Below are positions 26,203 through 34,493 of a DNA stretch of 64,000 bases, piece after piece. The stretch is from assembly GCF_014529945.1 (NCBI RefSeq), contig NZ_JACVFB010000003.1, forward strand, positions 1,178,001-1,242,000. The letters run 5' to 3'. This DNA comes from Chitinophaga varians. Lineage in GTDB: Bacteria > Bacteroidota > Bacteroidia > Chitinophagales > Chitinophagaceae. The position numbers and the translations under genes were made by a program. A model generated the notes under the pieces. The model saw only the letters and a list, made by a program, of their open reading frames with translations, was not told where the DNA came from and ran no database searches. Within the stretch, counting starts at the first letter, position 1. Each line of letters opens with the position of its first letter.

Positions 26203-28932
26203 TTATTTTTTCGACTTAAAGAATCTTACCACCCTGCTTTTATCAACTATCTCAAAATCTGCGGTCGCTTCCAGGCGGGTAGCCACGTCCACGGAATAGG
26301 ACATCACCCTGGGTCTTATTTTATCACTGAACGCCTCCGGATTGAGAGAAACAGCATATTTGCCGGCTGGTACGTTCAGAAAATAACTACCCATGTCGTC
26401 TGTCAGGGTGCTATACAGCATGCCTGTACTATCTGTTGCGATTACTTTGATATTGCTGCGAGGGAAATTGCTCCTGGCCAGGGAGTCGGAACTGATCATG
26501 ATCTTCCCGGTAATTACCCGGCTCCTTTTAAAAGGAATCAGAATAGTCAGATCTTTGTTCACCGGAACCGTTTGTGTTACGCCGGAAGCAGGTATTACGC
26601 CTTTGACGTTGTTAGCGCCGCCAAAATCCAATTGGTATTTACCTGGTGTGACATTTCGATAGGAGATAGAGCCTCTTTCATCTGAGATAAAGGGAATACT
26701 GTTGATATTGATCTGCAGATTAGGGATAAGCTGCTCTCCGGCATCTCTGGTTCCGTTACCATTAACATCAAAAAATGGTAAAAGGTTCAATGTGAAGTAT
26801 TTTTTCCTGAAAATTATTGGTACATTAAACTTTTTAGTAATTGATAAGCTAACGTATTTTTCACCCAGGCCGTTCGGTGTAAGGCTACCACTCTCCAGCG
26901 GTATCATCGCAGAGGCATTCACCTCCAGTCCATTCTTTGCATTGCTATATCCAATATTGCCTCCCACCTGATGATATATCAAATTATCGTACAACGATTT
27001 GGAGAAATTATAATAAACATTCGTCTTCATCCGCTTAAACAAAGTAAACGTCATAAACGGGCCTGCCAGCATTGTTTGAATGTATCGCAGAAAGTTCTTT
27101 TCTGTAGTCTGGTCAAACACGGGTTGTTGCATAAAGGTCCCTTTCAGGCCAAAGAACTTATAGGCTATCGACATGTTCGTATTCGTGAGAAAAACAGCTT
27201 TTTTATCGACGCCGTATGAACCATTATACCCGTTAATAGAATTCATGAAGAAACTGAATTTTTTACCGGCCTGTTGTTTCAGATACACCTCACCGAAGAT
27301 GTATTCCGGCATGGTGCTGCCTATCACCAGGCTTTGTTTCAATAAGCCACCACTGAGGGAGAAGGAACCGCTCATAAATCCATGACTGTATTTGAGGCCG
27401 TATTTGGCGACATTGAACTTAAAGGCATCTGAGTTGTAGATCGTATCCCGGAGCGTGTTCACACCGGAGCGATTGTACTGGTAAAAAGCTCCGATGGCGT
27501 TGTTACCGAACTTCCAGCTAATGTCATGGAAGTGATACATCAGTCCTTTGTTCAGGCCGGGGAAATAATCGCTGTAGTATTGTACCAGGCTGGAGAAATC
27601 GACCCGTTTTGCATGATAGGCAAAGTTATAGCCCAATGCCATGCCTGGTTTGTCCGGGACGCCTGGTATTTTAGCAGCGAAGAAATCCATGCCCACCCCC
27701 GCGTTAACGGCGACAAGTACTTTGGGGGTATTCACCAACTGTAATTCATTGTTGAAAAGATAAGACTGGCGTCGCTGTATATGGTCTACATCTCCTGCGA
27801 TTCCCTGCAGCACGGTGACTTTCCCTACTGGATATTTCGCGGTCATCGTAATGTTATCATTGGTAAACCAGGTGAGTGCATTACTATGTTTGGTGGCGCT
27901 GATCGTAAATTCTGTATTGGGCCTGGGGCGCCAGGTGAATTTACCGCCGTTGCCATACGTGAAAAAGTATTTGATGTCGCTCATATGTCCGGCGTAGAAA
28001 TCCCAGCGTTTTGTCTGGTAATTGAATCCAAAAACATTTTGTTCGAGATTGTTACCGAGGCCATATTGTTTGGTGCGGTAAAAAAAGGAAAGCTTGTTGT
28101 CACCAATGGGGATCTCACCGTGCATACCACCATAGTAACTAACCTGCTTTCCCCATATCATAACGCCTGTTTCTAACCAGAGCGGAAAGGTAATATAGGG
28201 TGACTCTTTTTCCTTCCGTTCATGCTGCACCCGCTCAAGGGTGGCGAAGTTCATGTAACTCACGCCGGCGGTGTCTTCCACGTTGACCTGCAACTTCTCT
28301 GTTTTCAGCATGCTCATCGCTTTGTCCTTCAAATGATAGGAAAATGAGTACACAGTATCTGTACCTGGCTTTAACCTAAATTTCTCGGTACTGTTAATAT
28401 CCAGATTGCGATTTCTGATATTGGCCAGGTAAACTCCGGGCACTGTGCCGGTATTCCTTACCCGGAGCATCACTTTAAAGTCTTTCTCCTGGCCTTTTAA
28501 TTGGATAACACTTGTAAGAGGGGTAACTAAAAATTCACAGATGGGTTCCGCTTTTATATAAAATCGATACGCTTTTGCATCAACCTGCACCTGTACGGAC
28601 TTCCAGACTGCCGGCGCATTTTGCTGCCGCATCAATACCACAGGCACCACTTCCGACTGGTCTGGCTCCAACACCTTTGACAGTGGCTTCGCCGGTGCCA
28701 TCAACCGCCAGCCTTCCGGGACCGTCACCGATAACTGAAAGGACTGTGCCTGATGATACTTATTGGTGATTCGAACATTATTATACAGAAAGCGGCTATC
28801 TTTATTCGTAGCCAGCGAATCCTTTAACGTTACAACAAAACCGGCAACTCCCTGCCCGGAAACATCCGGGACGTAGACAGTGCAACAGAGATGCCACAAA
28901 ATGCACAACATGGGGGGTAACGATAGTTTCAT
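26203..28932 (-). CDS. Usher-like outer membrane beta-barrel protein
   Basis: The 909-residue protein has a signal peptide (about 1-27), two N-terminal Ig-like regions (30-120 and 125-225; VRITNKYHQAQSFQLSVTVP, TVPGVYLANIRNRN), a large beta-barrel (about 240-700) rich in alternating aromatic strands, and two C-terminal beta-sandwich domains. The first of these opens with DVNGNGTRDAGEQLIPNLQI, an SdrD-B-like calcium turn, and the second with VITGKIMIS and DMGSYFLNVPAGKYAV. FimD-type ushers likewise combine a barrel with terminal Ig-like domains. No direct usher motif was recognised, so the role rests on layout and on the chaperone- and subunit-like neighbours. Confidence 0.6.
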   Translation of the reverse strand: MKLSLPPMLCILWHLCCTVYVPDVSGQGVAGFVVTLKDSLATNKDSRFLYNNVRITNKYHQAQSFQLSVTVPEGWRLMAPAKPLSKVLEPDQSEVVPVVLMRQQNAPAVWKSVQVQVDAKAYRFYIKAEPICEFLVTPLTSVIQLKGQEKDFKVMLRVRNTGTVPGVYLANIRNRNLDINSTEKFRLKPGTDTVYSFSYHLKDKAMSMLKTEKLQVNVEDTAGVSYMNFATLERVQHERKEKESPYITFPLWLETGVMIWGKQVSYYGGMHGEIPIGDNKLSFFYRTKQYGLGNNLEQNVFGFNYQTKRWDFYAGHMSDIKYFFTYGNGGKFTWRPRPNTEFTISATKHSNALTWFTNDNITMTAKYPVGKVTVLQGIAGDVDHIQRRQSYLFNNELQLVNTPKVLVAVNAGVGMDFFAAKIPGVPDKPGMALGYNFAYHAKRVDFSSLVQYYSDYFPGLNKGLMYHFHDISWKFGNNAIGAFYQYNRSGVNTLRDTIYNSDAFKFNVAKYGLKYSHGFMSGSFSLSGGLLKQSLVIGSTMPEYIFGEVYLKQQAGKKFSFFMNSINGYNGSYGVDKKAVFLTNTNMSIAYKFFGLKGTFMQQPVFDQTTEKNFLRYIQTMLAGPFMTFTLFKRMKTNVYYNFSKSLYDNLIYHQVGGNIGYSNAKNGLEVNASAMIPLESGSLTPNGLGEKYVSLSITKKFNVPIIFRKKYFTLNLLPFFDVNGNGTRDAGEQLIPNLQININSIPFISDERGSISYRNVTPGKYQLDFGGANNVKGVIPASGVTQTVPVNKDLTILIPFKRSRVITGKIMISSDSLARSNFPRSNIKVIATDSTGMLYSTLTDDMGSYFLNVPAGKYAVSLNPEAFSDKIRPRVMSYSVDVATRLEATADFEIVDKSRVVRFFKSKK

Positions 28933-28956
28933 CTGGCTGACAGGGTAAAAAGGGGT

Positions 28957-29152
28957 ACATCCAACTTAATCTCTCTCGGGAAACATCCAACTTATTGAGG
29001 TAACATCCAGGTTAAAGAGGTAACATCCAACTGTTTGAGGTAACATCCAACGTAAAACATCCAACGAACATCTAACATCTAACTAACATCTAACTAATAT
29101 CTCGCGAACAACCAACTAACATCCAATCCACATCCAACAAAAAACATCCATC
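28957..29152. repeat. Degenerate array of ACATCCAAC repeats
   Basis: About 13 copies of ACATCCAAC or one-base variants fill the spacer between the subunit-like and usher-like genes. Exact copies begin at 28957, 28983, 29023, 29043, 29057 and 29130; ACATCTAAC variants begin at 29068, 29075 and 29086. Three copies lie in a 20-bp unit starting GAGGTAACATCCA at 28997, 29017 and 29037. A further copy stands alone at 29996-30004, upstream of the subunit gene. No gene is seen in 28933-29229. Confidence 0.85.
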
Positions 29153-29177
29153 CACATATCCTACTTCGAGCTTTGGG

Positions 29178-29211
29178 CAAGTAAGCCTTTTCAGCTGAAA
29201 AGGCTTACTTG
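29178..29211 (-). terminator. Long palindrome after subunit-like gene, likely attenuator
   Basis: A perfect 34-bp palindrome (arms starting CAAGTAAGCC, centre AGCT) lies 18 bp after the stop of the subunit-like gene. Only a weak T-tract follows, so it may partly terminate or protect the 3' end of the subunit transcript. Confidence 0.7.
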
Positions 29212-29229
29212 AGCGTCCAATCCTTGATA

Positions 29230-29832
29230 TTATAACTGTGTTGCAGTCAAAATAACACCGAGGCCATAAGTACCTGCGGCGAAATCCCATCCTGGATCTG
29301 CTTTGAATTTCACAGAGAAAGGTTTGTCGACACCGTGTACACCATTGTTGATCAATGGAGCAGCAGCAACTGTCAGCGGATTCCAGGCCATAGGAGTAGC
29401 GTTAGTACCACCGGTACCATTGCTGCTCAGGTTGTATTTCAGTATGGAGCAAGGCATAACAGTATTACCAGTACCGCTACCTACATACAGGAAGTTAGGG
29501 GAAGAAGATTTGATAGTTACATTAAAGTTTCTGTTGGAGCTAACTGTAAAATTAGCAGATTTGTGACCAAAGAAGTCTTCAAGCTCTTCACCGCAGTTAT
29601 AATCTTCTTTGCTGTCGAATTTTGCGCACATAATGTCCAATGGAGGGCAAATTTCAATTACATTGCATAATTCAAGGCTAACGAGCACTACAGAGTGATC
29701 AGTTGCTACGCCGCAGCATTGAGGGGCTGGGGTTTGAGAAGAAGAGTTGGGAGAAACAGGAGCAGATCCTGATTGCGCGTAACCTGCCAAGGCAGCAATT
29801 GCAAAAGCTGCAGACAATAATAGCTTTTTCAT
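29230..29832 (-). CDS. Secreted pilin/SCPU-like structural subunit candidate
   Basis: The 200-residue protein has a signal peptide (MKKLLLSAAFAIAALAGYAQ), a low-complexity S/P/T-rich start (21-36), then a beta-rich domain with eight cysteines near CCGVATDH, LCNVIEICPPLDIMC, NCGEELE and VMPCSIL. The end, FSVKFKADPGWDFAAGTYGLGVILTATQL in pieces, follows the V....GTY...VT.T pattern that closes spore-coat-U and pilin domains. Position first in a cluster with usher- and chaperone-like genes supports a fibre or surface subunit. No family match is certain. Confidence 0.6.
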   Translation of the reverse strand: MKKLLLSAAFAIAALAGYAQSGSAPVSPNSSSQTPAPQCCGVATDHSVVLVSLELCNVIEICPPLDIMCAKFDSKEDYNCGEELEDFFGHKSANFTVSSNRNFNVTIKSSSPNFLYVGSGTGNTVMPCSILKYNLSSNGTGGTNATPMAWNPLTVAAAPLINNGVHGVDKPFSVKFKADPGWDFAAGTYGLGVILTATQL

Positions 29833-30045
29833 TTTTTTTGGGTTTAAAAGTTTTGAGAAAACAGCAACCTGAATGATGAAATGCGCATTCTTTTATCAAG
29901 GTTTATGACACAATATTAGAGCTATTTAATTTTCATAGTGATGACCACCATCATCATTTTAAAATTTCTTTAACAACTCGATAGCATACCCGATCACATC
30001 CAACTAAAACCAGCCACCACAAAGCAATACACCCATATAAAAAAA

Positions 30046-30074
30046 TTCCCCGTTAACCAACGATTAACGGGGAA
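30046..30074 (-). terminator. Intrinsic terminator of ECF sigma operon
   Basis: TTCCCCGTTAA pairs with TTAACGGGGAA around a 7-nt loop and is followed on the minus strand by a run of seven T residues. It lies 22 bp after the stop of the sigma-partner gene. Confidence 0.88.
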
Positions 30075-30095
30075 ACACACTCGCAACCGATTGTT

Positions 30096-30713
30096 TCATA
30101 TCTCTTCTTTCAATTCATCCTTTATCTTTTTTATCTCCTTCAGATACTTTCCATAACATCTCCCTACCCATATCTCTGTAGATACCACAATCCCTGCAAT
30201 AAAACCCGCAAAAATCACCACGGTCTTTATCACGGTGGCACTACTGAAATCATTGCCTATAGCCGCACGTATGCTCCCCGGAACAATCAGGATGTACATC
30301 GTCACAAATCCCAGTGCCAACATCAGCAGCCCATAGGTAAATGACCTGTACATTTCGATATGTAACTGTATATCATAATACACTTCGTACAGATGTTCTT
30401 TAGCAGACAATACAGTAGAACCCAGCCGCCGGTAAAACCGATAAAAACGGTAGAAGTAATATCCGCTCAGGGCCAGCATTACGCCATATAAACAATAATA
30501 GGCCACCACCAGCACCTGAGCCTTAAAATACATCGGCGGAAAAGCCAGGATAATAATGGAGAGCAACTGTACCCAGCCCTCCTGCTTCATCGTACGCCGG
30601 ATCTTGTCTACCGGATGATGCGCTGCCTTGATCTTTTCCACCTTGTCAGGGACTACCATATCCTTCCCTCCGTCATCTGCATTCCACAGTGATTGTATAT
30701 CATCAAAATTCAT
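30096..30713 (-). CDS. Membrane partner (putative anti-sigma factor) of ECF sigma
   Basis: The 205-residue protein has a cytoplasmic N-terminus MNFDDIQSLWNADDGGKDMV, similar in style to short anti-sigma starts that contain a LW pair, then four membrane segments (about 48-64, 70-88, 125-148, 160-182) and a charged C-terminal helix YGKYLKEIKKIKDELKEEI. It overlaps the sigma gene by 11 bp, so both are translated together. That coupling and its paralogy with the protein at 22719-23276 are seen directly; the anti-sigma role is inference because no classical zinc or RskA motif is present. Confidence 0.7.
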   Translation of the reverse strand: MNFDDIQSLWNADDGGKDMVVPDKVEKIKAAHHPVDKIRRTMKQEGWVQLLSIIILAFPPMYFKAQVLVVAYYCLYGVMLALSGYYFYRFYRFYRRLGSTVLSAKEHLYEVYYDIQLHIEMYRSFTYGLLMLALGFVTMYILIVPGSIRAAIGNDFSSATVIKTVVIFAGFIAGIVVSTEIWVGRCYGKYLKEIKKIKDELKEEI

Positions 30714-31206
30714 ATCCTTGTAGTTTAATCAGTTCTTTTAATTTTATTTTGGCCCGGTTGAGCTTCACTCGGGCATTGCCTTCTGAAATACCCAGGTTGT
30801 CTGCTATCTCCCGGTGAGAATAATTTTCCAGGTGATAAAATACCAATGCTTTTTCCAGCCGCTCCAGCTGCTGTACCGCCTTGTAAAAATGATACAACTG
30901 CAACTCCTTCTCCGATGTACGATGTTCCTCTTCTGCCAGATGCTCCGGCATGGCATCGGATGTGTGCAACTGCCGCCGCTCCTTCTTAAAAAAAACAATC
31001 GCCGTATTCAGCGACACCCGGTACATCCAGGTGGAAAAACGGCTCTGCTCCTGAAAAGAATCATAAGACTTCCACAATTGGTACACAATTTCCTGGAACA
31101 GGTCCTGTTGATCATCAGCTGTATCCATATACATTTTACAGATCTTGTGGATGATCCCCTTGTTAGTTTCTATATGTGCCAGAAATTCCTGTTCCTTATT
31201 TTTCAA
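30703..31206 (-). CDS. ECF-type RNA polymerase sigma factor
   Basis: The 167-residue protein holds sigma region 2 (about 18-85; DQQDLFQEIVYQLWKSYDSF and FSTWMYRVSLNTAI) and region 4 (about 108-160; LERLEKALVFYHLENYSHRE, IADNLGISEGNARVKLNRAK in pieces). It starts with TTG, since no in-frame ATG lies nearby upstream and the full region 2 needs this start. The next gene overlaps its end. Its own promoter carries the GTAACGAAA-N14-ACTAAT elements shared with the TraB operon, which suggests autoregulation. Confidence 0.9.
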   Translation of the reverse strand: MKNKEQEFLAHIETNKGIIHKICKMYMDTADDQQDLFQEIVYQLWKSYDSFQEQSRFSTWMYRVSLNTAIVFFKKERRQLHTSDAMPEHLAEEEHRTSEKELQLYHFYKAVQQLERLEKALVFYHLENYSHREIADNLGISEGNARVKLNRAKIKLKELIKLQGYEF

Positions 31207-31233
31207 GATGGATAGCTTTAGTACAGTTTCCTG

Positions 31234-31262
31234 ATTAGTATCGGGACCGGTCTTTTCGTTAC
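31234..31262 (-). promoter_or_regulatory. ECF-type promoter of sigma operon
   Basis: On the minus strand GTAACGAAA, a 14-bp spacer and ACTAAT lie 28 bp before the TTG start of the sigma gene. The match to 24184-24212 covers both elements and the spacing but not the spacer sequence. Confidence 0.65.
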
Positions 31263-31368
31263 AACTTTTTCAAAAAAAATTTAAAGAAACTCATTTTCAA
31301 AGAATTATCCATGTGTGATATCCCCCGGATTAAACATTATCTTCGGCGGAAATTTTACCATTGTCAGC

Positions 31369-33273
31369 ATGAGATACCTCCTTTTAGTATTGTTATTCGT
31401 TAGCCACCTTACTGCCAACGCCCAGCAGTTACCACTTTCCACCGTCACTGAAATGGCCCGCCGCCTCGGGCAGCTACAGCTGCTCACGCCCACCGGCCAG
31501 GAAGAGCTGATACGATTTGCCAGTGGCCAGCCGCTACAACTATATCAGGGGATCGATAAAACGCAGGTGCCCACGCAGGCCATCTTTGTGGCGGAAGCCG
31601 ACTTCCTGGACATCCTCCCCGGGCAAACACGGCTCACCATGGCCACGCTGGATTCCCTTGCGGCTATTCCCAACTACCCCTGGTCGGGACACGAGCACCA
31701 GTTTGCCGAAGCCCGTTTCCTCGCAGGCCAGTTCCCCTCCCGTCATGATCTTTTCGGCTTTCTGCTCCATACGGCCGATTACTGCCGGTCTAACTACGAT
31801 AGCAGCGACGTCCTCACCGTCCGTATCTATGGCTGGTTCGGTCCCGCAATGACGCCCTACATGACAGACAGCACCCTCGAATTAGCGGTCAACGACCAAA
31901 CAGACACCCCGGCAGCCCAACAGGAAAGAGTGGCCACCTATGCTCCTTACCTGCATTGGGTCAACCTCTTCCGCCAGGCAGGTTTCCTCCCTGAAACAGA
32001 TTCGGTGATCAACCTTTATTATCGCAACGGGAAAAATATCTATGGGTCCATTAGTCATAGCAATGCCGTGCGGGAACTGGAACAATACCTCACCTACCTC
32101 GATAAGTATCCGTTTCTGCAACAGCAGCAACGCCAGCGCCTCGACAGCCTGCAACAAACAGGCCTTATAGACGAAGCCGGAAAACAACGGATCATCGCCC
32201 GTTACCGGCCTTATACGCTCTTATCTTCAGATGATATCCTATCTGCCTGTAAATCGGCAGTACCGCTCTATACCGCTACCGACATACAGCCGTACGACCT
32301 GGTGCCGCTGAATAGTTATGGAGAGATACCGGTAGCGGCTATCCGGACGTTCTTTGAGCGGGTAACCAACAAAATATCGCAACAGCTGTTCCCCTTAACG
32401 GTAACGGATATACGAGTACAAAAGGCCGCGCCCAACGCCAACGGCCTGTATCCTTATCAGGAGGAACTGTCCCTTGGCCGGTCAGCTAAAATACTGTCGG
32501 CCACCCTGCAGCTCAACGGCCAGCTGTATAAAGAAACAATCGACGAAAAAGAGTTTGAATCCTGGATACGCCCGGAGAACCTGCAATTCCTCAATCACTA
32601 TCTGGAGGACCAGCACGACCAGCGGCGTTTCTTTTTCATATCACCCCACCGTTTTACCCGCTACGAGCCATTACAGCCCGACACCGTCTTTCTGGCGCTG
32701 CTCACCGAAGCCCAGGCGAAGCTGCTACAGTCGCCCTACCTCTTCGACCGCATAGAAGGCTGTTACAACGGCAGTCCTGGTGATTATGACTATGCCGTAT
32801 ACCCTTATCAGTATTTTGATACACATAGCCGCCTGAATAAGCAGCAGATTGATTCCTTCGTGGCCCTGGGCAGAAAACATCAGCTGTTCCCGCAGCAGGA
32901 TACGGCCCTGTTGCAGGCTGCGGTCCGGGAGCAGAACCCGACTGGTTATCAGGATGTGCTGTCTTTCTCGCCGGCGGTATTCAGCAGCGCGTCCTACCTG
33001 GAAAACCTCGTCAGTCATACGCAGGAAGCATTGCAGCGGCTCCGGGCCCGCCGTTTTCTTTTTTCCACTACCCGCCAGCCTGAAAATGGTGATGCGCGGA
33101 AGATGATCAATGAGGCTTTAGGCAAACAGGGAATACCTTTCCGTCTTTATCTGCTGGGACGCGACGGCTATTCGTATATAGCTCACCGTTATATATTACT
33201 GAAACCTGCCGCAGCGGCGGCATTGAAAACATTTTCGCCCGGCATTTTCGCCGGAGCGGGTAGTGGCCGTTAA
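31369..33273 (+). CDS. Large secreted protein of unknown function
   Basis: The 634-residue product has a signal peptide (MRYLLLVLLFVSHLTANAQ). The rest is soluble in character, with many Y, Q and L residues and segments such as DVLTVRIYGWFGPAMTPYM, KNIYGSISHSNAVRELEQYL and a C-terminal RFLFSTTRQPENGDARKMIN. No domain was recognised. TATCTTCG at 31338 resembles the -7 element with one mismatch. The start at 31369 gives the signal peptide. Its stop overlaps the end of the convergent SUFU-like gene by 4 bp. Confidence 0.75.
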   Translation: MRYLLLVLLFVSHLTANAQQLPLSTVTEMARRLGQLQLLTPTGQEELIRFASGQPLQLYQGIDKTQVPTQAIFVAEADFLDILPGQTRLTMATLDSLAAIPNYPWSGHEHQFAEARFLAGQFPSRHDLFGFLLHTADYCRSNYDSSDVLTVRIYGWFGPAMTPYMTDSTLELAVNDQTDTPAAQQERVATYAPYLHWVNLFRQAGFLPETDSVINLYYRNGKNIYGSISHSNAVRELEQYLTYLDKYPFLQQQQRQRLDSLQQTGLIDEAGKQRIIARYRPYTLLSSDDILSACKSAVPLYTATDIQPYDLVPLNSYGEIPVAAIRTFFERVTNKISQQLFPLTVTDIRVQKAAPNANGLYPYQEELSLGRSAKILSATLQLNGQLYKETIDEKEFESWIRPENLQFLNHYLEDQHDQRRFFFISPHRFTRYEPLQPDTVFLALLTEAQAKLLQSPYLFDRIEGCYNGSPGDYDYAVYPYQYFDTHSRLNKQQIDSFVALGRKHQLFPQQDTALLQAAVREQNPTGYQDVLSFSPAVFSSASYLENLVSHTQEALQRLRARRFLFSTTRQPENGDARKMINEALGKQGIPFRLYLLGRDGYSYIAHRYILLKPAAAAALKTFSPGIFAGAGSGR

Positions 33274-34385
33274 CCGGCCACCACTTCCTTCCGGGGTTGT
33301 ATAAGGTGATTGATACCGTTGTTGATCATTTTTTCCAGCAGCACATAGCCGCCGTTCGGTTGTTCGTGCGCAAACAGCCGTTCCGCTTTGGTGATGGGGG
33401 ATGCCCAGTAAAGGTTAACAGGATCGTTATAGATCACGGGCATTTCGATAGCGGGGCCGGTATACAGGGCAGCAGATAACACCAGGCTTTCGTAAGGCGC
33501 CGGCAGCTCGTTGAAGCTGATGGTATGGCCTTCTCCAAGCCAGGTGACCTGTTTCCACGGACGGTCGGCCAGGCCGGAAACCATGCTGGCAAGGTTCATG
33601 ATCGTTTTCTCATCGAAGTCTTTTTTGCTGACGGCCAGTGCCAGCTCCATGCGACGGAAGCCGGGCGCTTTTTCGTTGTACAGGATTTCCACCCAGGGCA
33701 TCGGCCGGATGCTCACCCCCAGCGTCACAAAATAGACCACGTCATCTTTCTCGAAACGGGCCATGCCGATAGGAGGCCATTGACCGCCATCTATGGCGTA
33801 ATATTTTACAGTCGGGCCCAGTACCGCTTCATAGGCATCGAGGTACTGCTGTTGCAGGATGCTCCATGTCTGGCTGGTTTCATCGGACCAGTCGTTCCAG
33901 AAAGCAGTCGCTTCTGCCACTTTTTTATGCAGCTGATTAGTGTCAGGGGTCCCCAGCGGGAACATAAGGCTATCGTCGCCGCCACCGATACAGTCGGCCG
34001 CATAGCCTACACTGCGCTCCTGGGTGTACAGCGTCCAGCCCGGGATAACGGCCAGCAGTTCATCGTCGTAGATCACAGCGGCGCCATCGCCTTCCTCCAT
34101 CCATACAATGCGGATCAATGCGGGGTCTAACGGAGCCTTACCTTCGGGGTGATTACAATAACGGGCTTCCAGCATGGGGGCCAGCCCCTCTTCCATGGCC
34201 TGCACATCTTTTTTCTCCGGTGCAGGCTTCAGGTTGCGCAACCAGCATGGACGCGGAGAATATTTGTTGGCCATCAGTTCTGAAGGATACAGATAAAAAT
34301 AAGCAACTCTGTCATCCTGCTCTACCACCGCGTACATGGTATTGCGGCTGTTGGTTTCTTCCAGTAACATAACCGGATCGGGCAT
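33270..34385 (-). CDS. SUFU-like domain protein
   Basis: The 371-residue cytosolic protein has an N-terminal domain (about 1-170; WLRNLKPAPEKKDVQAMEEG, VIPGWTLYTQERSVGYAADC) of a kind I do not recognise and a C-terminal suppressor-of-fused-like domain (about 185-360). The latter is suggested by YFVTLGVSIRPMPWVEILYN, RRMELALAVSKKDF, LADRPWKQVTWLGEGHTISF and VNLYWASPITKAERLF. Bacterial SUFU proteins are often immunity proteins to polymorphic toxins, but no toxin gene is nearby. A promoter of its own is not obvious. Confidence 0.72.
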   Translation of the reverse strand: MPDPVMLLEETNSRNTMYAVVEQDDRVAYFYLYPSELMANKYSPRPCWLRNLKPAPEKKDVQAMEEGLAPMLEARYCNHPEGKAPLDPALIRIVWMEEGDGAAVIYDDELLAVIPGWTLYTQERSVGYAADCIGGGDDSLMFPLGTPDTNQLHKKVAEATAFWNDWSDETSQTWSILQQQYLDAYEAVLGPTVKYYAIDGGQWPPIGMARFEKDDVVYFVTLGVSIRPMPWVEILYNEKAPGFRRMELALAVSKKDFDEKTIMNLASMVSGLADRPWKQVTWLGEGHTISFNELPAPYESLVLSAALYTGPAIEMPVIYNDPVNLYWASPITKAERLFAHEQPNGGYVLLEKMINNGINHLIQPRKEVVAG

Positions 34386-34493
34386 AACATCAATTTTTTA
34401 GTAATACAGAATTCTCCAAAAATAATGTATTCATCGCTGAGACTAGTAATCCAGGTCAAAATCGATTATTTTGTCAGATATAAACCATCCACC

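Noticed and set aside
28957..29152. CRISPR array
   Set aside because: The repeats are only 9 bp, irregularly spaced, with no unique spacers of constant length and no cas genes.
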